A program made the translations under genes and the position numbers. Below the pieces are notes generated by a model that was not told the DNA's origin, did no database searches, and worked only from the letters and a program-made list of their open reading frames with translations. DNA of 32,072 nt from Photobacterium pectinilyticum. GTDB taxonomy: Bacteria; Pseudomonadota; Gammaproteobacteria; Enterobacterales; Vibrionaceae. The first letter of the stretch is position 1. Every line of letters starts with the position of its first letter. Shown piece by piece: positions 1 through 10,321 of this stretch. The stretch is taken from the NCBI RefSeq assembly GCF_024357955.1, contig NZ_JANEYT010000051.1, positions 1 through 32,072 on the forward strand, given 5' to 3'.

Positions 1-65
1 TATTGAGGCTATCCATAGCGATGTGACTGTCTGAAAGAGTAACCTCAATTAGATCATATTTTTAC

Positions 66-539
66 TTAGATTGGTATTATATTAACTTTCACAGAAACTC
101 CAGATCCCATCTCGGGGCTAGTTAGCGTATAAGCCATCCCAGAGCCTGTGATCGCCCTTGCAGGGTCAAGACTAATACGAGCCTTGGATCCCTTAACTGA
201 TAAACGGGGGAACGACTCACCATGCAGACTCGATATCACCTGAGAGAACACGCATGATGCAGGTGTGGTAGCGCTGGCTGTGACAAGAACACACCAGCTA
301 TTTTTTGTCGGAACGGCCATGTCCAAGTTGTGGATATACAACTCTTGGTTTCGCCTAATGGCCTCAAGCCTTGCTTGTTTAAAAAGCAAAGCGAGGCGAT
401 TAGTCGCAGAGCCAAGCTGCTGAGAGTCCTGTATTTGGGTAAAAGAAGGGGCTGCTACCATAATCAATATCACAGCCACGGAGGTAACAATCAGCAACTC
501 AATCATGCTAAAGCCACTAGCCGATCCCAGTTTTTTCAC
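66..539 (-). CDS. fimT: Type IV minor pilin, GspH/FimT family
   Basis: The 157-residue product has a class III prepilin signal: a short basic leader (MKKLGSASG), cleavage after Gly, then FSMIEL with Glu at mature position 5 and a hydrophobic helix to about residue 32. The rest has the length and Ala/Arg-rich helix of FimT/GspH minor pilins, which help start assembly of type IV pili at the inner membrane. The start is GTG at 537-539, with a weak GGTGG upstream; no in-frame ATG lies between it and the leader. It is divergent from the pilE-like gene at 628. Only 65 bases lie beyond its stop, and I see no supported gene in them. The family is clear; the exact symbol (fimT or fimU) is less certain. 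Confidence 0.82.
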   Translation of the reverse strand: MKKLGSASGFSMIELLIVTSVAVILIMVAAPSFTQIQDSQQLGSATNRLALLFKQARLEAIRRNQELYIHNLDMAVPTKNSWCVLVTASATTPASCVFSQVISSLHGESFPRLSVKGSKARISLDPARAITGSGMAYTLTSPEMGSGVSVKVNIIPI

Positions 540-627
540 TCCACACCACCATCTAATACCAATTACGCTAGATATAGGTTATCACTCCATAAGATCATGA
601 TTGTTAAGTAAAACTAGAGATAGGGAT

Positions 628-1071
628 ATGACTCGTAAGTTAATGGACAGCATGCATAGGAATAAGCAGAAAGGTGTGACATTAATCGAATTACTGATTG
701 TTGTCATGATTATCGGCGTTCTTGCAAGCGTTGCTTACCCAAGCTATGTCGATCATCAACGTTCAGGCCACCGCACATCAGCCCAAGCTAGCCTGATGAT
801 GTTGCACCTATGGATGGAAGATGAATTTACTCGTAACGGTAGCTACCCGGCCAGTGTCGACAACAACAGCTGCCCCGCCTGCAACCTGAACACCGACAAT
901 TACAACTTTTCCGCCACATATATAAACGGCGGTCTGCCACCTTACACATTAACGGCCACACCCAAGACAAATACAGTCCAAGATGATGATAGATGCGGCG
1001 CGATATCCGTCGCAGCCAGTGGACGGACAGAGGCAAAAAAAGGAGGCTCCGCCATCAATGGCTGCTGGTAA
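628..1071 (+). CDS. pilE: Type IV pilin, PilE-like minor pilin
   Basis: The prepilin signal is KQKG followed by VTLIEL (Glu5 after the cleavage site) and a hydrophobic helix ending in AYPSYVDH, typical of PilE-type pilins. The C-terminal part has cysteine pairs (SCPAC near the middle; CGA and a terminal GCW) that likely form the pilin disulphide loop. The start is uncertain. I chose ATG 628 because AGGG lies just upstream (147 residues, 16-residue leader). ATG 652 would give an 8-residue leader more typical of the family, and TTG 601 is also in frame. The gene points at dnaJ and shares a terminator with it. Its role is in type IV pilus assembly or twitching/uptake, inferred from the family. 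Confidence 0.8.
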   Translation: MTRKLMDSMHRNKQKGVTLIELLIVVMIIGVLASVAYPSYVDHQRSGHRTSAQASLMMLHLWMEDEFTRNGSYPASVDNNSCPACNLNTDNYNFSATYINGGLPPYTLTATPKTNTVQDDDRCGAISVAASGRTEAKKGGSAINGCW

Positions 1072-1113
1072 CAGAAATATACCAACAAAGCGCTACCCGT
1101 AAATCTCAGGCAC

Positions 1114-1142
1114 AAAAAAGCCAGCTTTACGCTGGCTTTTTT
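1114..1142. terminator. Bidirectional intrinsic terminator between pilE and dnaJ
   Basis: GCCAGC and GCTGGC form a perfect stem around a TTTAC loop, with six A on the left and six T on the right. It can therefore end transcription of pilE (+) and of dnaK-dnaJ (-), whose stop codons lie at 1071 and 1162. Confidence 0.88.
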
Positions 1143-1161
1143 ATCAAAGACGAAACTAGCC

Positions 1162-2307
1162 TTAACCGGTCAGATCATCGAAGAACTTCTTCACACCATT
1201 AAAGAAGCCTTCAGATTTAGGCTTGTGCTTACTTGCACTTTTACCACCTAGGCTTTCTTCAAGTTCTTGAAGTAACTCTTTCTGACGAGCACTTAGGCTC
1301 ACTGGCGTTTCAACCACAAGTTTACAGATGAGATCGCCCACTGCACCACCGCGTACGGACTTCACGCCCTTACCGCGCATGCGGAACATACGGCCAGTCT
1401 GAGTTTCGGATGGTACTTTGAGGTTCACACGGCCATCAAGGGTCGGAACTTCTACCTCACCACCAATAGCAGCCATGGTAAAGCTAACTGGTACTTCACA
1501 GTAAAGATTATTGCCGTCACGCTCGAAGATATTGTGCTGAGCAACATGCACCTGTACGTACAAATCACCCGCTGGCGCGCCGAATTCACCCGCTTCACCT
1601 TCACCAGATAGACGAATACGGTCACCCGTATCAACACCGGCAGGAATTTTCACAGACAGGGTCTTGGTTTCTTCTTTGCGACCTTGACCATGACAAGTAC
1701 CACATGGCTCTTTGATAATTTTACCGCGACCATGACAGTGCGGACAAGTTTGCTGAACTGCAAAGAAGCCTTGGCGCATCTGTACTTGGCCTTGGCCATG
1801 ACAGGTACCACATGTGGTAGCAGATGTGCCTTTCTTGGCACCAGAACCATCACAGGTATCACAGTGAACCAAGGTAGGAACACGGATCTCTTTGCCACAA
1901 CCACGAACCGCTTCTTCCAGTGTCAGCTCCATGTTGTAGCGCAAATCAGCACCACGCTGCGCACGCTGCTGGCCACCACCACGACGGCCACCGCCACCGA
2001 AGATATCGCCAAACACATCACCGAAAATATCACCGAAGTCAGCACCGCCGCCGAAGCCGCCGCCACCGCCCATACCACCTTGTTCAAAAGCGGCATGACC
2101 GTACTGGTCATAGGCTGCCTTCTTCTGAGGATCCGTTAGGATTTCGTATGCAGTCTTAACTTCTTTGAATTTCTCAGCCGCTTGATCGTCACCCTGATTA
2201 CGGTCAGGGTGGAATTTCATCGCAAGGCGCTTGTAGGCCTTTTTGATATCACGCTCTGACGCATCACGACTTACGCCCAGAACTTCGTAAAAATCTCGTT
2301 TTGACAT
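1162..2307 (-). CDS. dnaJ: Chaperone protein DnaJ (Hsp40)
   Basis: DnaJ is the co-chaperone that delivers unfolded substrates to DnaK and stimulates its ATPase in the cytoplasm. The 381-residue product has the full type I layout: a J domain with HPD at residues 33-35, a Gly/Phe-rich linker at about 75-107, and four CxxCxGxG zinc motifs between about 149 and 209 ([32 protein letters not shown]). A substrate-binding C-terminal domain follows. Length matches the family. It lies 87 bp downstream of dnaK on the same strand with no terminator between, so it is most likely co-transcribed from the dnaK heat-shock promoter. Confidence 0.98.
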   Translation of the reverse strand: MSKRDFYEVLGVSRDASERDIKKAYKRLAMKFHPDRNQGDDQAAEKFKEVKTAYEILTDPQKKAAYDQYGHAAFEQGGMGGGGGFGGGADFGDIFGDVFGDIFGGGGRRGGGQQRAQRGADLRYNMELTLEEAVRGCGKEIRVPTLVHCDTCDGSGAKKGTSATTCGTCHGQGQVQMRQGFFAVQQTCPHCHGRGKIIKEPCGTCHGQGRKEETKTLSVKIPAGVDTGDRIRLSGEGEAGEFGAPAGDLYVQVHVAQHNIFERDGNNLYCEVPVSFTMAAIGGEVEVPTLDGRVNLKVPSETQTGRMFRMRGKGVKSVRGGAVGDLICKLVVETPVSLSARQKELLQELEESLGGKSASKHKPKSEGFFNGVKKFFDDLTG

Positions 2308-2394
2308 ACTGATCTGTTACCTGCCTTAATACAGCTACGGGCGCAAGAGTAACCTCCAACGCCCGCGCTCAAATAAGATTATGAATTAACTATC

Positions 2395-4320
2395 TTATTT
2401 TTTGTCGTCTTTAACTTCTTCGAACTCAGCGTCAACAACGTTGTCGTCTTGCTGCTCTTGTTGTGGCTGTTCAGCACCACCTTCTTGAGCTTGCTGCGCT
2501 TGAGCTTGTTGTTGAGCGATTTCCATCAGCTTCTGAGAAGCTGCGATAAGCGCTTGAACTTTAGCGTCGATTGTCTCTTTGTCTTCGCCTTTACGTGCTT
2601 CTTCAAGCTCGTTTACAGCCGCTTCGATAGTCGCTTTGTCTTCTGCTGGAAGTGCATCGCCTGCTTCTTCGATTTGCTTACGCGTACCGTGAACTAGCTG
2701 GTCAGCTTGGTTACGTGCAGTTACCAACTCTTCGAACTTCTTGTCCGCTTCTTTGTTAGCTTCTGCCTCTTGTACCATTTTCTCGATATCGTCGTCGCTC
2801 AGACCGCCAGATGCTTGGATAGTGATCTTTTGCTCTTTACCTGTGCTCTTATCTTTTGCAGATACGTGCAAGATACCGTCAGCATCAAGGTCGAAAGTTA
2901 CTTCGATTTGAGGCATGCCACGAGGAGCCGCTTGGATACCTTCTAGGTTGAACTGACCAAGAGACTTGTTGTAGCCCGCTTGCTTACGCTCACCCTGTAG
3001 AACATGGATAGTTACCGCGTTCTGGTTGTCTTCAGCAGTAGAGAACACCTGATTCGCCTTAGTAGGGATCGTGGTGTTTTTCTCGATTAGCTTAGTCATC
3101 ACGCCGCCCATGGTCTCGATACCAAGAGACAGTGGAGTAACGTCTAGTAGAAGTACGTCTTTAACGTCACCAGCAAGAACACCACCCTGAACAGCAGCAC
3201 CAACAGCAACAGCTTCGTCTGGGTTCACGTCTTTACGTGGCTCTTTGCCGAAAAATTCAGTGACTTTCGCCTGAACCATAGGCATACGCGTCTGACCACC
3301 CACTAGGATAACGTCAGTGATGTCGCCTACAGATAGGTCTGCATCAGCAAGAGCAACTTTAAGAGGCTCAAGAGAGCGCTGAACTAGGTCTTCAACTAGA
3401 GATTCTAGTTTCGCACGCGTCACTTTGATGTTCATGTGCTTAGGACCTGTCGCATCAGCAGTAACGTAAGGTAGGTTCACGTCAGTTTGCTGTGCAGAAG
3501 ACAGTTCGATCTTCGCTTTTTCAGCCGCTTCTTTAACGCGCTGCATAGCAAGTGGATCGTTCTTAAGGTTGATGCCTTGCTCTTTGTTGAACTCTTCAAC
3601 TAAGTAGTTGATCATGCGGTTATCGAAGTCTTCACCACCTAGGTGTGTGTCACCGTTGGTTGCTAGAACTTCAAATGTTTTCTCGCCTTCAACTTCATCG
3701 ATTTCGATGATAGAGATATCGAATGTACCACCACCAAGGTCGTAAACAGCGATAGTGCGGTCACCGCCCTGCTTGTCTAGGCCGTAAGCCAGAGCAGCAG
3801 CCGTTGGTTCGTTGATGATACGCTTAACTTCTAGACCTGCGATACGGCCAGCATCTTTCGTTGCTTGACGCTGAGCATCGTTGAAGTAAGCAGGAACAGT
3901 AACAACTGCGCCAGTTACTTCTTCACCTAGGAAGTCTTCAGCTGTTTTCTTCATCTTCTTAAGAACTTCAGCAGATACCTGAGGAGCAGCCATTTTCTGG
4001 CCTTTCGCTTCTACCCATGCATCACCGTTGTCAGCCTTAACAATTTTGAAAGGCATGATTTCGATGTCGCGCTGAACTTCTTCGTCTTCGAAACGACGAC
4101 CAATAAGACGCTTGATTGCGAATAGCGTGTTTTCAGGGTTTGTAACCGCCTGACGCTTAGCTGGCTGACCAACTAGAGTTTCACCATCTTGGGTGTATGC
4201 GATCACAGATGCGGTTGTGCGCTCACCTTCAGCATTTTCAATTACACGTGGCTTATCACCATCAAGTACTGCTACACAAGAGTTAGTTGTACCCAAGTCA
4301 ATACCAATGATCTTACCCAT
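2395..4320 (-). CDS. dnaK: Chaperone protein DnaK (Hsp70)
   Basis: The 641-residue product is a complete Hsp70. It begins [18 protein letters not shown], the phosphate-binding loop of the ATPase domain, which runs to about residue 385. The linker [13 protein letters not shown] and the substrate-binding domain follow, and the protein ends in the acidic tail EEVKDDKK, the conserved EEVKD motif. The start has GGAG eight bases upstream. It refolds proteins by ATP-driven cycles with DnaJ and the exchange factor GrpE, whose gene is the next one upstream. A sigma-32 promoter lies about 110 bp before the start, and a grpE terminator lies before that, so dnaK-dnaJ is a heat-shock unit that can be transcribed separately from grpE. 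Confidence 0.99.
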   Translation of the reverse strand: MGKIIGIDLGTTNSCVAVLDGDKPRVIENAEGERTTASVIAYTQDGETLVGQPAKRQAVTNPENTLFAIKRLIGRRFEDEEVQRDIEIMPFKIVKADNGDAWVEAKGQKMAAPQVSAEVLKKMKKTAEDFLGEEVTGAVVTVPAYFNDAQRQATKDAGRIAGLEVKRIINEPTAAALAYGLDKQGGDRTIAVYDLGGGTFDISIIEIDEVEGEKTFEVLATNGDTHLGGEDFDNRMINYLVEEFNKEQGINLKNDPLAMQRVKEAAEKAKIELSSAQQTDVNLPYVTADATGPKHMNIKVTRAKLESLVEDLVQRSLEPLKVALADADLSVGDITDVILVGGQTRMPMVQAKVTEFFGKEPRKDVNPDEAVAVGAAVQGGVLAGDVKDVLLLDVTPLSLGIETMGGVMTKLIEKNTTIPTKANQVFSTAEDNQNAVTIHVLQGERKQAGYNKSLGQFNLEGIQAAPRGMPQIEVTFDLDADGILHVSAKDKSTGKEQKITIQASGGLSDDDIEKMVQEAEANKEADKKFEELVTARNQADQLVHGTRKQIEEAGDALPAEDKATIEAAVNELEEARKGEDKETIDAKVQALIAASQKLMEIAQQQAQAQQAQEGGAEQPQQEQQDDNVVDAEFEEVKDDKK

Positions 4321-4430
4321 CAGGCTTTCTCCGAAATTCGTTTAGCTTATTTGCCAGCCCGTTATCTAAACACCACTGGCAATGCGGTATCACCCGCAGA
4401 AAATGATTTACGATGTCGTATGACTACTAA

Positions 4431-4458
4431 ATAGGGGCAGCCAAATTGTTTTCAAGGG
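4431..4458 (-). promoter_or_regulatory. Sigma-32 heat-shock promoter of dnaK-dnaJ
   Basis: Read on the minus strand, CCCTTGAA is followed after 13 bases by CCCCTAT. This is close to the sigma-32 (RpoH) pattern CTTGAA, 11-16 bases, CCCCATnT. It lies between the grpE terminator and dnaK, leaving a leader of roughly 100 nt. Confidence 0.85.
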
Positions 4459-4475
4459 CGACATCGAAAAAAAAT

Positions 4476-4510
4476 CAAAAAAAAATTAAAAAGCCCGCCT
4501 TAGAGCGGGC
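4476..4510 (-). terminator. Intrinsic terminator of grpE
   Basis: On the minus strand a GCCCGC/GCGGGC stem with a 6-base loop is followed by TTTTTAA and nine more T. It lies 20 bases after the grpE stop codon and just ahead of the dnaK promoter. Confidence 0.88.
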
Positions 4511-4530
4511 CTGTTTAATAACAATCCCGC

Positions 4531-5148
4531 TTACGCTTGGGTATCGATATTACCTGATGCCGCTTTCGACACCATGACCATCGCAGGGCGAATCACTCGG
4601 CCGTTCAGCTCATAACCTTTCTGCATCACTAGCATCACGGTATTTGGCGCGTGATCAGCACTTTCTTGGATAGACATTGCCTGGTGGAATTCAGGGTTGA
4701 AGGCTTCACCCATTGGGTTTAGCTGCTTCAGGCCGAACTTCTCAACCGTACCCATCATGGTCTGAAGGGTTAGGTCTACACCTTCTACCATTGGCTTGAT
4801 TGCCTCGTCGTTTTTGTCTGCCATCTCGATAGCACGTTCCATGTTATCGATAACTGGTAGCAGTTCTTCAGCAAACTTGTTCAGGGCAAACTTACGTGCC
4901 TTGTCGATTTCCTGCTCGCTGCGGCGACGCATGTTTTCAACATCGGCACGGGCACGCAATACGCTATCTTGCTGCTCACGTACTTTTGCATCACTGGTTA
5001 GCAATGCAGCTTCAAGTTCAGCGATGCGGGCTGCCTGCTGCTCCTCAAGGGTCATCTCAACCACTTCTTCCTCAGCAGATTCAGTTTCAACCGCTTCAAC
5101 ATCTTGCTGTAGCTGTTCGTCCTGTACTTTTTTCTCTTCGTTGCTCAT
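4531..5148 (-). CDS. grpE: Nucleotide exchange factor GrpE
   Basis: GrpE releases ADP from DnaK. The product has the usual layout: an acidic, disordered N-terminus (about residues 1-50, rich in Glu), a long coiled-coil helix ([20 protein letters not shown] and on), the core [16 protein letters not shown], and the C-terminal beta domain with GVDLTLQTM and [15 protein letters not shown] place the start at ATG 5148 (205 residues, beginning MSNEEKK). GGAGAG lies correctly spaced before it, and the 11 residues upstream do not resemble the family. It has its own sigma-32 promoter and terminator. Confidence 0.96.
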   Translation of the reverse strand: MSNEEKKVQDEQLQQDVEAVETESAEEEVVEMTLEEQQAARIAELEAALLTSDAKVREQQDSVLRARADVENMRRRSEQEIDKARKFALNKFAEELLPVIDNMERAIEMADKNDEAIKPMVEGVDLTLQTMMGTVEKFGLKQLNPMGEAFNPEFHQAMSIQESADHAPNTVMLVMQKGYELNGRVIRPAMVMVSKAASGNIDTQA

Positions 5149-5232
5149 GCTTTCGCTCTCCGCCAAGATCATGGTTTTCAATCGGGGGATAGATAATCAA
5201 CTCTATCCAAAAAACTCGCTTATGCGCCTATT

Positions 5233-5258
5233 ATGGGGATGAAGTTCAATGATTCAAG
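5233..5258 (-). promoter_or_regulatory. Sigma-32 heat-shock promoter of grpE
   Basis: On the minus strand CTTGAA and CCCCATAAT are separated by 14 bases, a near-perfect sigma-32 promoter about 85 bp upstream of the grpE start. Confidence 0.88.
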
Positions 5259-5277
5259 CCGATATCGATCACAATGC

Positions 5278-5307
5278 GCGACAACTGTCTAATCCTGACG
5301 CTATACT
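5278..5307 (+). promoter_or_regulatory. Possible sigma-70 promoter of nadK
   Basis: TATACT (5302-5307) is a good -10 box. The best -35 is GCGACA at 5278-5283 with an 18-base spacer, which is weak. It lies 25 bases before the nadK start. Confidence 0.4.
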
Positions 5308-5331
5308 GGCCTTCTCTTTATTTGTCGGATC

Positions 5332-6219
5332 ATGGACATGACACGCGTTTTCCAGACTATCGCGATAATTGGCAAACCCCGTAACCCAGAAGCCCTGCAG
5401 ACCCATATGAGCCTCTACCGGTGGCTTATTGAGAAAGGTTATGACGTACTTGTTGACCACCGACTGGCCAACGATTTGTCACTGCCAAAATCAGTCTTTT
5501 GCGATTTGCTGACTATTGGCGACAAAGCCAATTTAGCCGTCGTCGTCGGTGGTGATGGCAATATGTTAGGCGCGGCACGGGTACTGTCCCGTTTTGATAT
5601 CGCAGTGATTGGTGTTAATCGTGGCAGCCTAGGTTTTCTAACCGATCTCGACCCCGACGCCTTCGAAGACGAACTCGATCAAGTGCTCAATGGCGAATAT
5701 GTAGTCGAAAAACGTTTTTTGCTGGAGGCGGAAGTCCACCGCCACGGCTTGATTAAAAGCCGCAATGCCGCCCTCAACGAAGCGGTACTGCACCCAGACA
5801 AAATCGCCCACATGATTGAATTCGAAGTCTACATAGACGATACCTTTGCCTTCTCGCAGCGCTCCGATGGGCTGATCATTTCGACACCGACTGGTTCAAC
5901 CGCGTATTCCCTGTCCGGTGGCGGTCCTATCCTGTCCTCCGAGCTCAATGCAATTTCACTGGTACCCATGTTCCCGCATACCTTGTCATGCCGTCCACTG
6001 GTCGTCGATGGCAACAGCCGGATCAAATTAATGGTTTCACCCACCAACGGTAGTACCCTGGAAGTCAGCTGTGACGGTCAGGTCTCGTTGCCTGTCAGCC
6101 CTGGCGATGAAATCCATATTTACCAGAGCCCAGAGACCTTGAAGCTGATCCACCCGAAAAACTACAGCTACTACGAAGTCCTAAGAGGCAAGCTGGGCTG
6201 GTCGAGCCGATTATTCTAA
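5332..6219 (+). CDS. nadK: NAD kinase
   Basis: NadK phosphorylates NAD+ with ATP to give NADP+, the only de novo route to NADP. The 295-residue product matches the gammaproteobacterial enzyme: an N-terminal IAIIGKPRN segment, the GGDGN motif at residues 73-77 with the catalytic Asp, and [20 protein letters not shown], the conserved NAD-binding region. A second in-frame ATG at 5338 is an equally possible start. It is divergent from grpE and ends in a strong terminator, so it forms a single-gene unit ahead of recN. Confidence 0.96.
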   Translation: MDMTRVFQTIAIIGKPRNPEALQTHMSLYRWLIEKGYDVLVDHRLANDLSLPKSVFCDLLTIGDKANLAVVVGGDGNMLGAARVLSRFDIAVIGVNRGSLGFLTDLDPDAFEDELDQVLNGEYVVEKRFLLEAEVHRHGLIKSRNAALNEAVLHPDKIAHMIEFEVYIDDTFAFSQRSDGLIISTPTGSTAYSLSGGGPILSSELNAISLVPMFPHTLSCRPLVVDGNSRIKLMVSPTNGSTLEVSCDGQVSLPVSPGDEIHIYQSPETLKLIHPKNYSYYEVLRGKLGWSSRLF

Positions 6220-6248
6220 GTCGAAACCAACATCAATTACCGCTCCTG

Positions 6249-6275
6249 AAGCCAACCTCTCGGTTGGCTTTTTTA
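6249..6275 (+). terminator. Intrinsic terminator of nadK
   Basis: GCCAACC and GGTTGGC form a perfect 7-bp stem around TCTC, followed by six T. The stem starts 31 bases after the nadK stop. Confidence 0.9.
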
Positions 6276-6337
6276 TTGCCAACTTTCAGCGCGTTAACTC
6301 AGATCAAACTTTCCATGAAATTTTTTATCGACAGTAC

Positions 6338-6379
6338 TTTACTGTATGTAGATACAGTATATACTGTATGAAAAAACAG
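6338..6379 (+). promoter_or_regulatory. SOS promoter with two LexA boxes upstream of recN
   Basis: Two CTGT-N8-ACAG LexA operators are visible: box 1 at 6342-6357 (within TACTGTATGTAGATACAGTA) and box 2 at 6364-6379. A candidate promoter, TTTACT (6338-6343), 16 bases, TATACT (6360-6365), is embedded in them, so LexA bound here should block RNA polymerase. Tandem LexA boxes are also the arrangement known for recN in Escherichia coli. Confidence 0.88.
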
Positions 6380-6403
6380 GTGTTGATTTAAACAGGTGAA
6401 CAC

Positions 6404-8071
6404 ATGCTGGCTCATATGACGATCTCTAACTTTGCTATTGTCAAAAACCTTGAATTTGAACTTAAACCGGGAATGACCACCATTACCGGTGAAACAGGTG
6501 CAGGTAAATCTATTGCCATCGATGCACTTGGCTTGTGTTTGGGTGATCGCGCCGAAGCCTGCATGGTTCGCCCGAATGAAGACAAAGCAGAAATCTCCGC
6601 TGCCTTTTCACTGCTGAACAACCAAGCGGCCCGCCGCTGGCTGGAAGACAACGAACTGATTGATGGTGACGAGTGCATCTTACGCCGTGTCATTACCAAA
6701 GAAGGCCGCTCACGTGGCTTTATCAACGGCAGTCCGGTCCCCGCCTCGCAGCAAAAAGCCCTGGGCCAATTACTGATCAACATCCACGGCCAGCATGCCC
6801 ATCAGCAACTGATGCGCCCTGATTACCAGCAGCAGATGCTGGATCAGTATGCTGGTCACCATCAATTGATGGAAAAAACCCGCAACCACTACCAACGCTG
6901 GCGCCAGGCCAACAACGAATATAAGCGTTTGGTTCAAAACCGCGAAGAGAACGAAGCGCAAAAACAGCTGATCCAATACCAGGTCAAAGAGCTCAACGAG
7001 CTGGCTCTGGCTGAAGAAGAATTTGCCGAGATTGAAGAAGAGCATAAGCGCTTGTCCAATAGCGGTGAACTGGCTATTTCCAGCCAAAACGCACTGGCTA
7101 TGCTGTATGACAACGAAGATTGTAACGCGCTAAATATGCTGCAAACAGCCTGCCAGGAAGTCGCAGGTTTGGGCGAAATCGACAGCAATCTAAGCGCTAT
7201 CCCGCAAATGCTCGAAGATGCGATTATCCAGGTGCAAGAGGCCAGCCAAGAGCTCCGCAGCTACCTCGACAACATGGATATGGATCCACAGCGCCTGATG
7301 TACCTTGAAGAGCGCTTGGCCAAAATCATGTCACTGGCTCGCAAACACTACGTGATGCCGGATGAGCTTTATACCAAGCACCAAGAGCTACTCAAAGAGC
7401 TAGAGCTGCTTGATTGCAGTGACGAACGCCTGGAAGAAATCGCCGAGAACGTCGAGAGCCTACGCCAGAAGTTTTTGGCCAGCGCAGAAAAACTCAGCAA
7501 GAGCCGCCAGCGCTATGCCAAGGAGCTCGACAAAAAGATCTCTGACAGCATGCATCAGCTCAGCATGGAAAACGGTGTGTTCAAGATTGATGTACAAAGT
7601 GATACAGAAGGTATGCTCAGCCCACTAGGCTTCGACACAATCACCTTCTTGGTGTCCACTAACCCAGGCCAACCACTACAACCCCTTGGCAAAGTCGCAT
7701 CGGGTGGTGAGCTGTCGCGGATCTCCCTAGCGATTCAGGTGATCACCGCCCAGAAAGTCGAAACCCCAAGCCTGATTTTCGATGAAGTCGATGTGGGGAT
7801 CAGTGGGCCGACAGCCGCCATTGTCGGCAAGATGCTGCGTACCTTGGGCGGATCAACCCAGGTAATGTGTGTCACCCACTTGCCGCAGGTCGCTGGCTGT
7901 GGCCACCAGCAGATGTTCGTGGCGAAAAAATCCAGCAAGGGACAAACCGAAACCAACATGTACCCACTGACTCAGGATGCCCGTGTGAATGAACTGGCTC
8001 GTCTGCTAGGCGGCAGTGAAATTACCGAGCGCACACTGGCAAATGCGAAAGAACTGCTGATTGCGGCATAA
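6404..8071 (+). CDS. recN: DNA repair protein RecN (SMC-like ATPase)
   Basis: RecN is an SMC-family ATPase that acts at double-strand breaks during recombinational repair. The 555-residue product (E. coli RecN is 553) has Walker A GETGAGKS at residues 29-36, a central coiled-coil region rich in Glu, Lys and Leu from about 160 to 370, and the ABC signature VASGGELSR. The Walker B segment is [12 protein letters not shown], followed by a THLPQVA switch. AGGTG lies six bases before the ATG. The two LexA boxes upstream mark it as an SOS gene. Confidence 0.98.
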   Translation: MLAHMTISNFAIVKNLEFELKPGMTTITGETGAGKSIAIDALGLCLGDRAEACMVRPNEDKAEISAAFSLLNNQAARRWLEDNELIDGDECILRRVITKEGRSRGFINGSPVPASQQKALGQLLINIHGQHAHQQLMRPDYQQQMLDQYAGHHQLMEKTRNHYQRWRQANNEYKRLVQNREENEAQKQLIQYQVKELNELALAEEEFAEIEEEHKRLSNSGELAISSQNALAMLYDNEDCNALNMLQTACQEVAGLGEIDSNLSAIPQMLEDAIIQVQEASQELRSYLDNMDMDPQRLMYLEERLAKIMSLARKHYVMPDELYTKHQELLKELELLDCSDERLEEIAENVESLRQKFLASAEKLSKSRQRYAKELDKKISDSMHQLSMENGVFKIDVQSDTEGMLSPLGFDTITFLVSTNPGQPLQPLGKVASGGELSRISLAIQVITAQKVETPSLIFDEVDVGISGPTAAIVGKMLRTLGGSTQVMCVTHLPQVAGCGHQQMFVAKKSSKGQTETNMYPLTQDARVNELARLLGGSEITERTLANAKELLIAA

Positions 8072-8210
8072 ATAGAATAAACTTAATGGGCATTGCAACT
8101 AATTGGTTGTACTGCAGTCTCAATTACAGTTTTTTTCTTTACTGCTTTTTTACTTCTGCTCGGGGGTTGTTTATCATCGCTGCAGAATAAAGCGAACATG
8201 CCGGGATGCT

Positions 8211-8567
8211 ATGAGTTGGAAAAACCTTGCTGCCGTTACTTTAGCGGTCAGTTTATTGGGTGGCTGTTCAGTCGTTGAGCGACTGGTTTATCGAATTGAT
8301 ATTAACCAGGGTAACTACCTGGAACAGAAAGATATCGACACCCTTCGATATGGAATGAACAAAGAGCAGGTACAGTTCGTACTTGGCTCGCCAATGCTGG
8401 TTGAACCCGAGTATCCAGATACGTGGTATTACGTTTACTACCACAAGCCTGGCCACGGAGAGCCGCAACAGAAAAACCTGATCCTGAAGTTCAGTGCTCA
8501 GAATCAGCTGACCAGCCTTGAAGGGGACTATGAAAAAAGTCCTCAATTCATGGAGCAATTCAACTAA
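8211..8567 (+). CDS. bamE: Outer-membrane protein assembly factor BamE (SmpA/OmlA lipoprotein)
   Basis: BamE is a small lipoprotein of the BAM complex that inserts beta-barrel proteins into the outer membrane. The 118-residue product has a lipoprotein signal peptide ending in the lipobox LLGGC (lipidated Cys19), then YRIDINQGNYL, the GM-x-QVQFVLGSP segment and a WYYVYY strand typical of BamE. I choose ATG 8211, which has GGGA five bases upstream. The longer in-frame extension to 8103 would bury the signal peptide. The 139-bp gap after recN has no obvious strong promoter or terminator, so partial read-through from recN is possible. Confidence 0.95.
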   Translation: MSWKNLAAVTLAVSLLGGCSVVERLVYRIDINQGNYLEQKDIDTLRYGMNKEQVQFVLGSPMLVEPEYPDTWYYVYYHKPGHGEPQQKNLILKFSAQNQLTSLEGDYEKSPQFMEQFN

Positions 8568-8604
8568 AGTTGCTCGACAACAGATTGCTGGTTGCCAGAA
8601 AACA

Positions 8605-8633
8605 AAAAAGCTCGCCATCGGCGAGCTTTTTCT
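8605..8633. terminator. Bidirectional terminator between bamE and rnfH
   Basis: GCTCGCC and GGCGAGC form a perfect stem with a 3-base ATC loop, flanked by A and T runs. It serves the converging bamE and ratA-rnfH units. Confidence 0.9.
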
Positions 8634-8663
8634 TTTGTATATATTGTCAGCAAATGGCAGAGA

Positions 8664-8990
8664 TTAGGCGTTCTCGCCCTTAGCGGCCAACGCTTCTTGC
8701 TTGGCTTGCTCCGCGCGCTTGCGGCGGATCTCTTTCGGGTCAGCCAGCAATGGGCGGTAAATCTCGATGCGGTCACCATCATGTACCGTTGCATCCAGCT
8801 TCACGTTACGGCTGTAAATGCCTACCTTGTTCTTTTTAAGATCAATCTCAGGGTACAAGGTCAGCACACCGGACTGTTCGATGATTTGCTGGACCTGCAT
8901 ATCCGGCGTAACCGTCACCCGGATAACCTTCTGCACATCAGGCAGTGCATACACTACCTCTACGTGAATCAACTTATCTTCAGAAATCAT
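8664..8990 (-). CDS. rnfH: RnfH/RatB family ubiquitin-like protein
   Basis: The product (108 residues) belongs to the small RnfH family with a beta-grasp fold. It reads [18 protein letters not shown], then the [26 protein letters not shown] segment that is diagnostic, and a basic tail. The ATG at 8990 is preceded by GAGAG at good spacing. A GTG at 9005 is a possible longer start. It overlaps the 3' end of ratA by 11 bases, so the two are translated as a pair, an arrangement conserved in gammaproteobacteria. The cellular role of RnfH is not settled; it was once called the antitoxin RatB. Confidence 0.9.
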   Translation of the reverse strand: MISEDKLIHVEVVYALPDVQKVIRVTVTPDMQVQQIIEQSGVLTLYPEIDLKKNKVGIYSRNVKLDATVHDGDRIEIYRPLLADPKEIRRKRAEQAKQEALAAKGENA

Positions 8991-9414
8991 AAATCTCTCG
9001 TGCACGCTGGGTAAAAGCTGACACCATATTATTGGTCAAATCACGGAATACCTTACCAAACGCCGCTTCCACAAGGCCATTGGTAAATTCGAAGTCCAGC
9101 TTAAGCTCAACCTTGCACGCCTCGGCATCAAGTTCGGTGAAATGCCAGCCACCCACCAAGCGGCTGAAGGGGCCGTCGACCAACTGCATCGCGATCAAAC
9201 GACTGTCTGTCAGATCATTACGGGTCACAAATGTCTTCTTGATCCCAGCCTTGGACACATCAACAGCGGCCATCATATGCAGCTCTGAGCTTTCCAAGAT
9301 TTTGCTCCCAGAGCAACCCGGCAGGAATGCAGGATAGGATTCAACATCGTTAACAAGTTCAAACATTTGTTTTGCACTAAATGGTACCAATGCAGAACGG
9401 CTGATCTGAGGCAT
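8980..9414 (-). CDS. ratA: RatA family ribosome-association toxin / COQ10-like START-domain protein
   Basis: The 144-residue protein is a single START/polyketide-cyclase domain: an N-terminal strand (ISRSALVPF), the helix [18 protein letters not shown] that is nearly diagnostic for RatA/COQ10, and the C-terminal helix [17 protein letters not shown]. In E. coli, RatA was reported to block 70S ribosome formation. The fold is also that of the ubiquinone-binding COQ10 proteins, so a lipid-binding role is possible. GGAG lies six bases before the ATG. It is the first gene of the ratA-rnfH pair and is divergent from smpB. Confidence 0.93.
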   Translation of the reverse strand: MPQISRSALVPFSAKQMFELVNDVESYPAFLPGCSGSKILESSELHMMAAVDVSKAGIKKTFVTRNDLTDSRLIAMQLVDGPFSRLVGGWHFTELDAEACKVELKLDFEFTNGLVEAAFGKVFRDLTNNMVSAFTQRAREIYDF

Positions 9415-9606
9415 AGCTTCTCCTTACGGTTAAAACGTGCCACCTGTCACGCGAAAACCTATGACAAGGACAAACCCAATGATACCATTACTGGGCTAAC
9501 AGCCAAAATAAGCGTGTTTATTGTCATCATCTCATTGATTTATAAATAAACACTTTTCGACCAGCCAATGTAGTAAAGGCTGGGACAGCAACATTCAAGA
9601 GTATTT

Positions 9607-10086
9607 ATGGCCAAGAAAAAACCAAAGCAAAGTAGCAATACAATTGCCAAGAACAAAAGCGCCCGCTTCGAGTTCGCGATCAGCGACGAGTACGAAGCCG
9701 GAATATCACTGCAGGGTTGGGAAGTAAAAGCCATCCGTGATGGCAAAGTCAACATGACTGAGAGTTATGTGTTCTTGCGCAACGGTGAAGCCTTCATTTC
9801 AGGCATGACCATCACCCCGCTCAATGCGGCTTCCACCCATGTGGTGGCCGACCCAACACGTACCCGCAAACTGCTGTTGAATCGTCGTGAAATCGATAAA
9901 CTGTCAGGCGCAGTAAACCGTGACGGTGAAACAATTGTTGCCCTTTCTATGTACTGGAAGGCATCCTTTGTTAAACTAAAGATAGGTACCGCGCGTGGTA
10001 AGAAGCTTCATGACAAACGTGCAGATACCAAAGCACGTGATTGGCAGCGCGATAAGGCGCGCATCATGAAAAGCAGTAACCGTTAA
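9607..10086 (+). CDS. smpB: SsrA-binding protein SmpB
   Basis: SmpB binds tmRNA and brings it to stalled ribosomes for trans-translation. The 159-residue product has the family layout: a basic N-terminus, [20 protein letters not shown], the [20 protein letters not shown] core of the OB-like barrel, and the C-terminal basic tail ([18 protein letters not shown]) that mimics mRNA in the decoding centre. Its partner RNA gene, ssrA, starts 112 bp downstream, the usual order in Vibrionaceae. Confidence 0.98.
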   Translation: MAKKKPKQSSNTIAKNKSARFEFAISDEYEAGISLQGWEVKAIRDGKVNMTESYVFLRNGEAFISGMTITPLNAASTHVVADPTRTRKLLLNRREIDKLSGAVNRDGETIVALSMYWKASFVKLKIGTARGKKLHDKRADTKARDWQRDKARIMKSSNR

Positions 10087-10158
10087 AAGTAAATGGTCAT
10101 AAGATGTTGAGGATTGGTGGTTTATCAACCATCTAGTTAGAGTTCGGTAGTCTTTCTG

Positions 10159-10186
10159 TTGACCCTAACGAATTTTCTGATACCAT
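10159..10186 (+). promoter_or_regulatory. Sigma-70 promoter of ssrA
   Basis: TTGACC (10159-10164) and TACCAT (10181-10186) are separated by 16 bases, with TG one base before the -10 box (extended -10). The predicted start is just ahead of the mature tmRNA end at 10199. Confidence 0.65.
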
Positions 10187-10288
10187 CGATCGAACTCTGG
10201 GGCTGATTTAGGATTCGACAGGATCACGAAGGCTTGTGGAGCATGCCGAGGTGCGGTTGGCCTCGTAAAAAAGCCGCAAAAAATAGTC

Positions 10289-10321
10289 GCAAACGACGAA
10301 AACTTCGCACTAGCAGCTTAA
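10289..10321 (+). other. tmRNA tag-peptide reading frame
   Basis: The resume codon GCA starts ten codons encoding ANDENFALAA followed by TAA. The LAA end is the ClpXP/ClpAP recognition signal. The Phe at position 6 replaces the Tyr of the Vibrio cholerae tag. Confidence 0.93.

Noticed and set aside
9514..9553. GTGTTTATT/AATAAACAC inverted repeat upstream of smpB
   Set aside because: The 9-bp repeat has a 22-base AT-rich spacer and matches no operator I know; AT-rich promoter regions often show such pairs.
10116..10133. Hairpin after smpB as a terminator
   Set aside because: The 7-bp stem (one G-U) around TATC has no T run after it, so termination is not supported.
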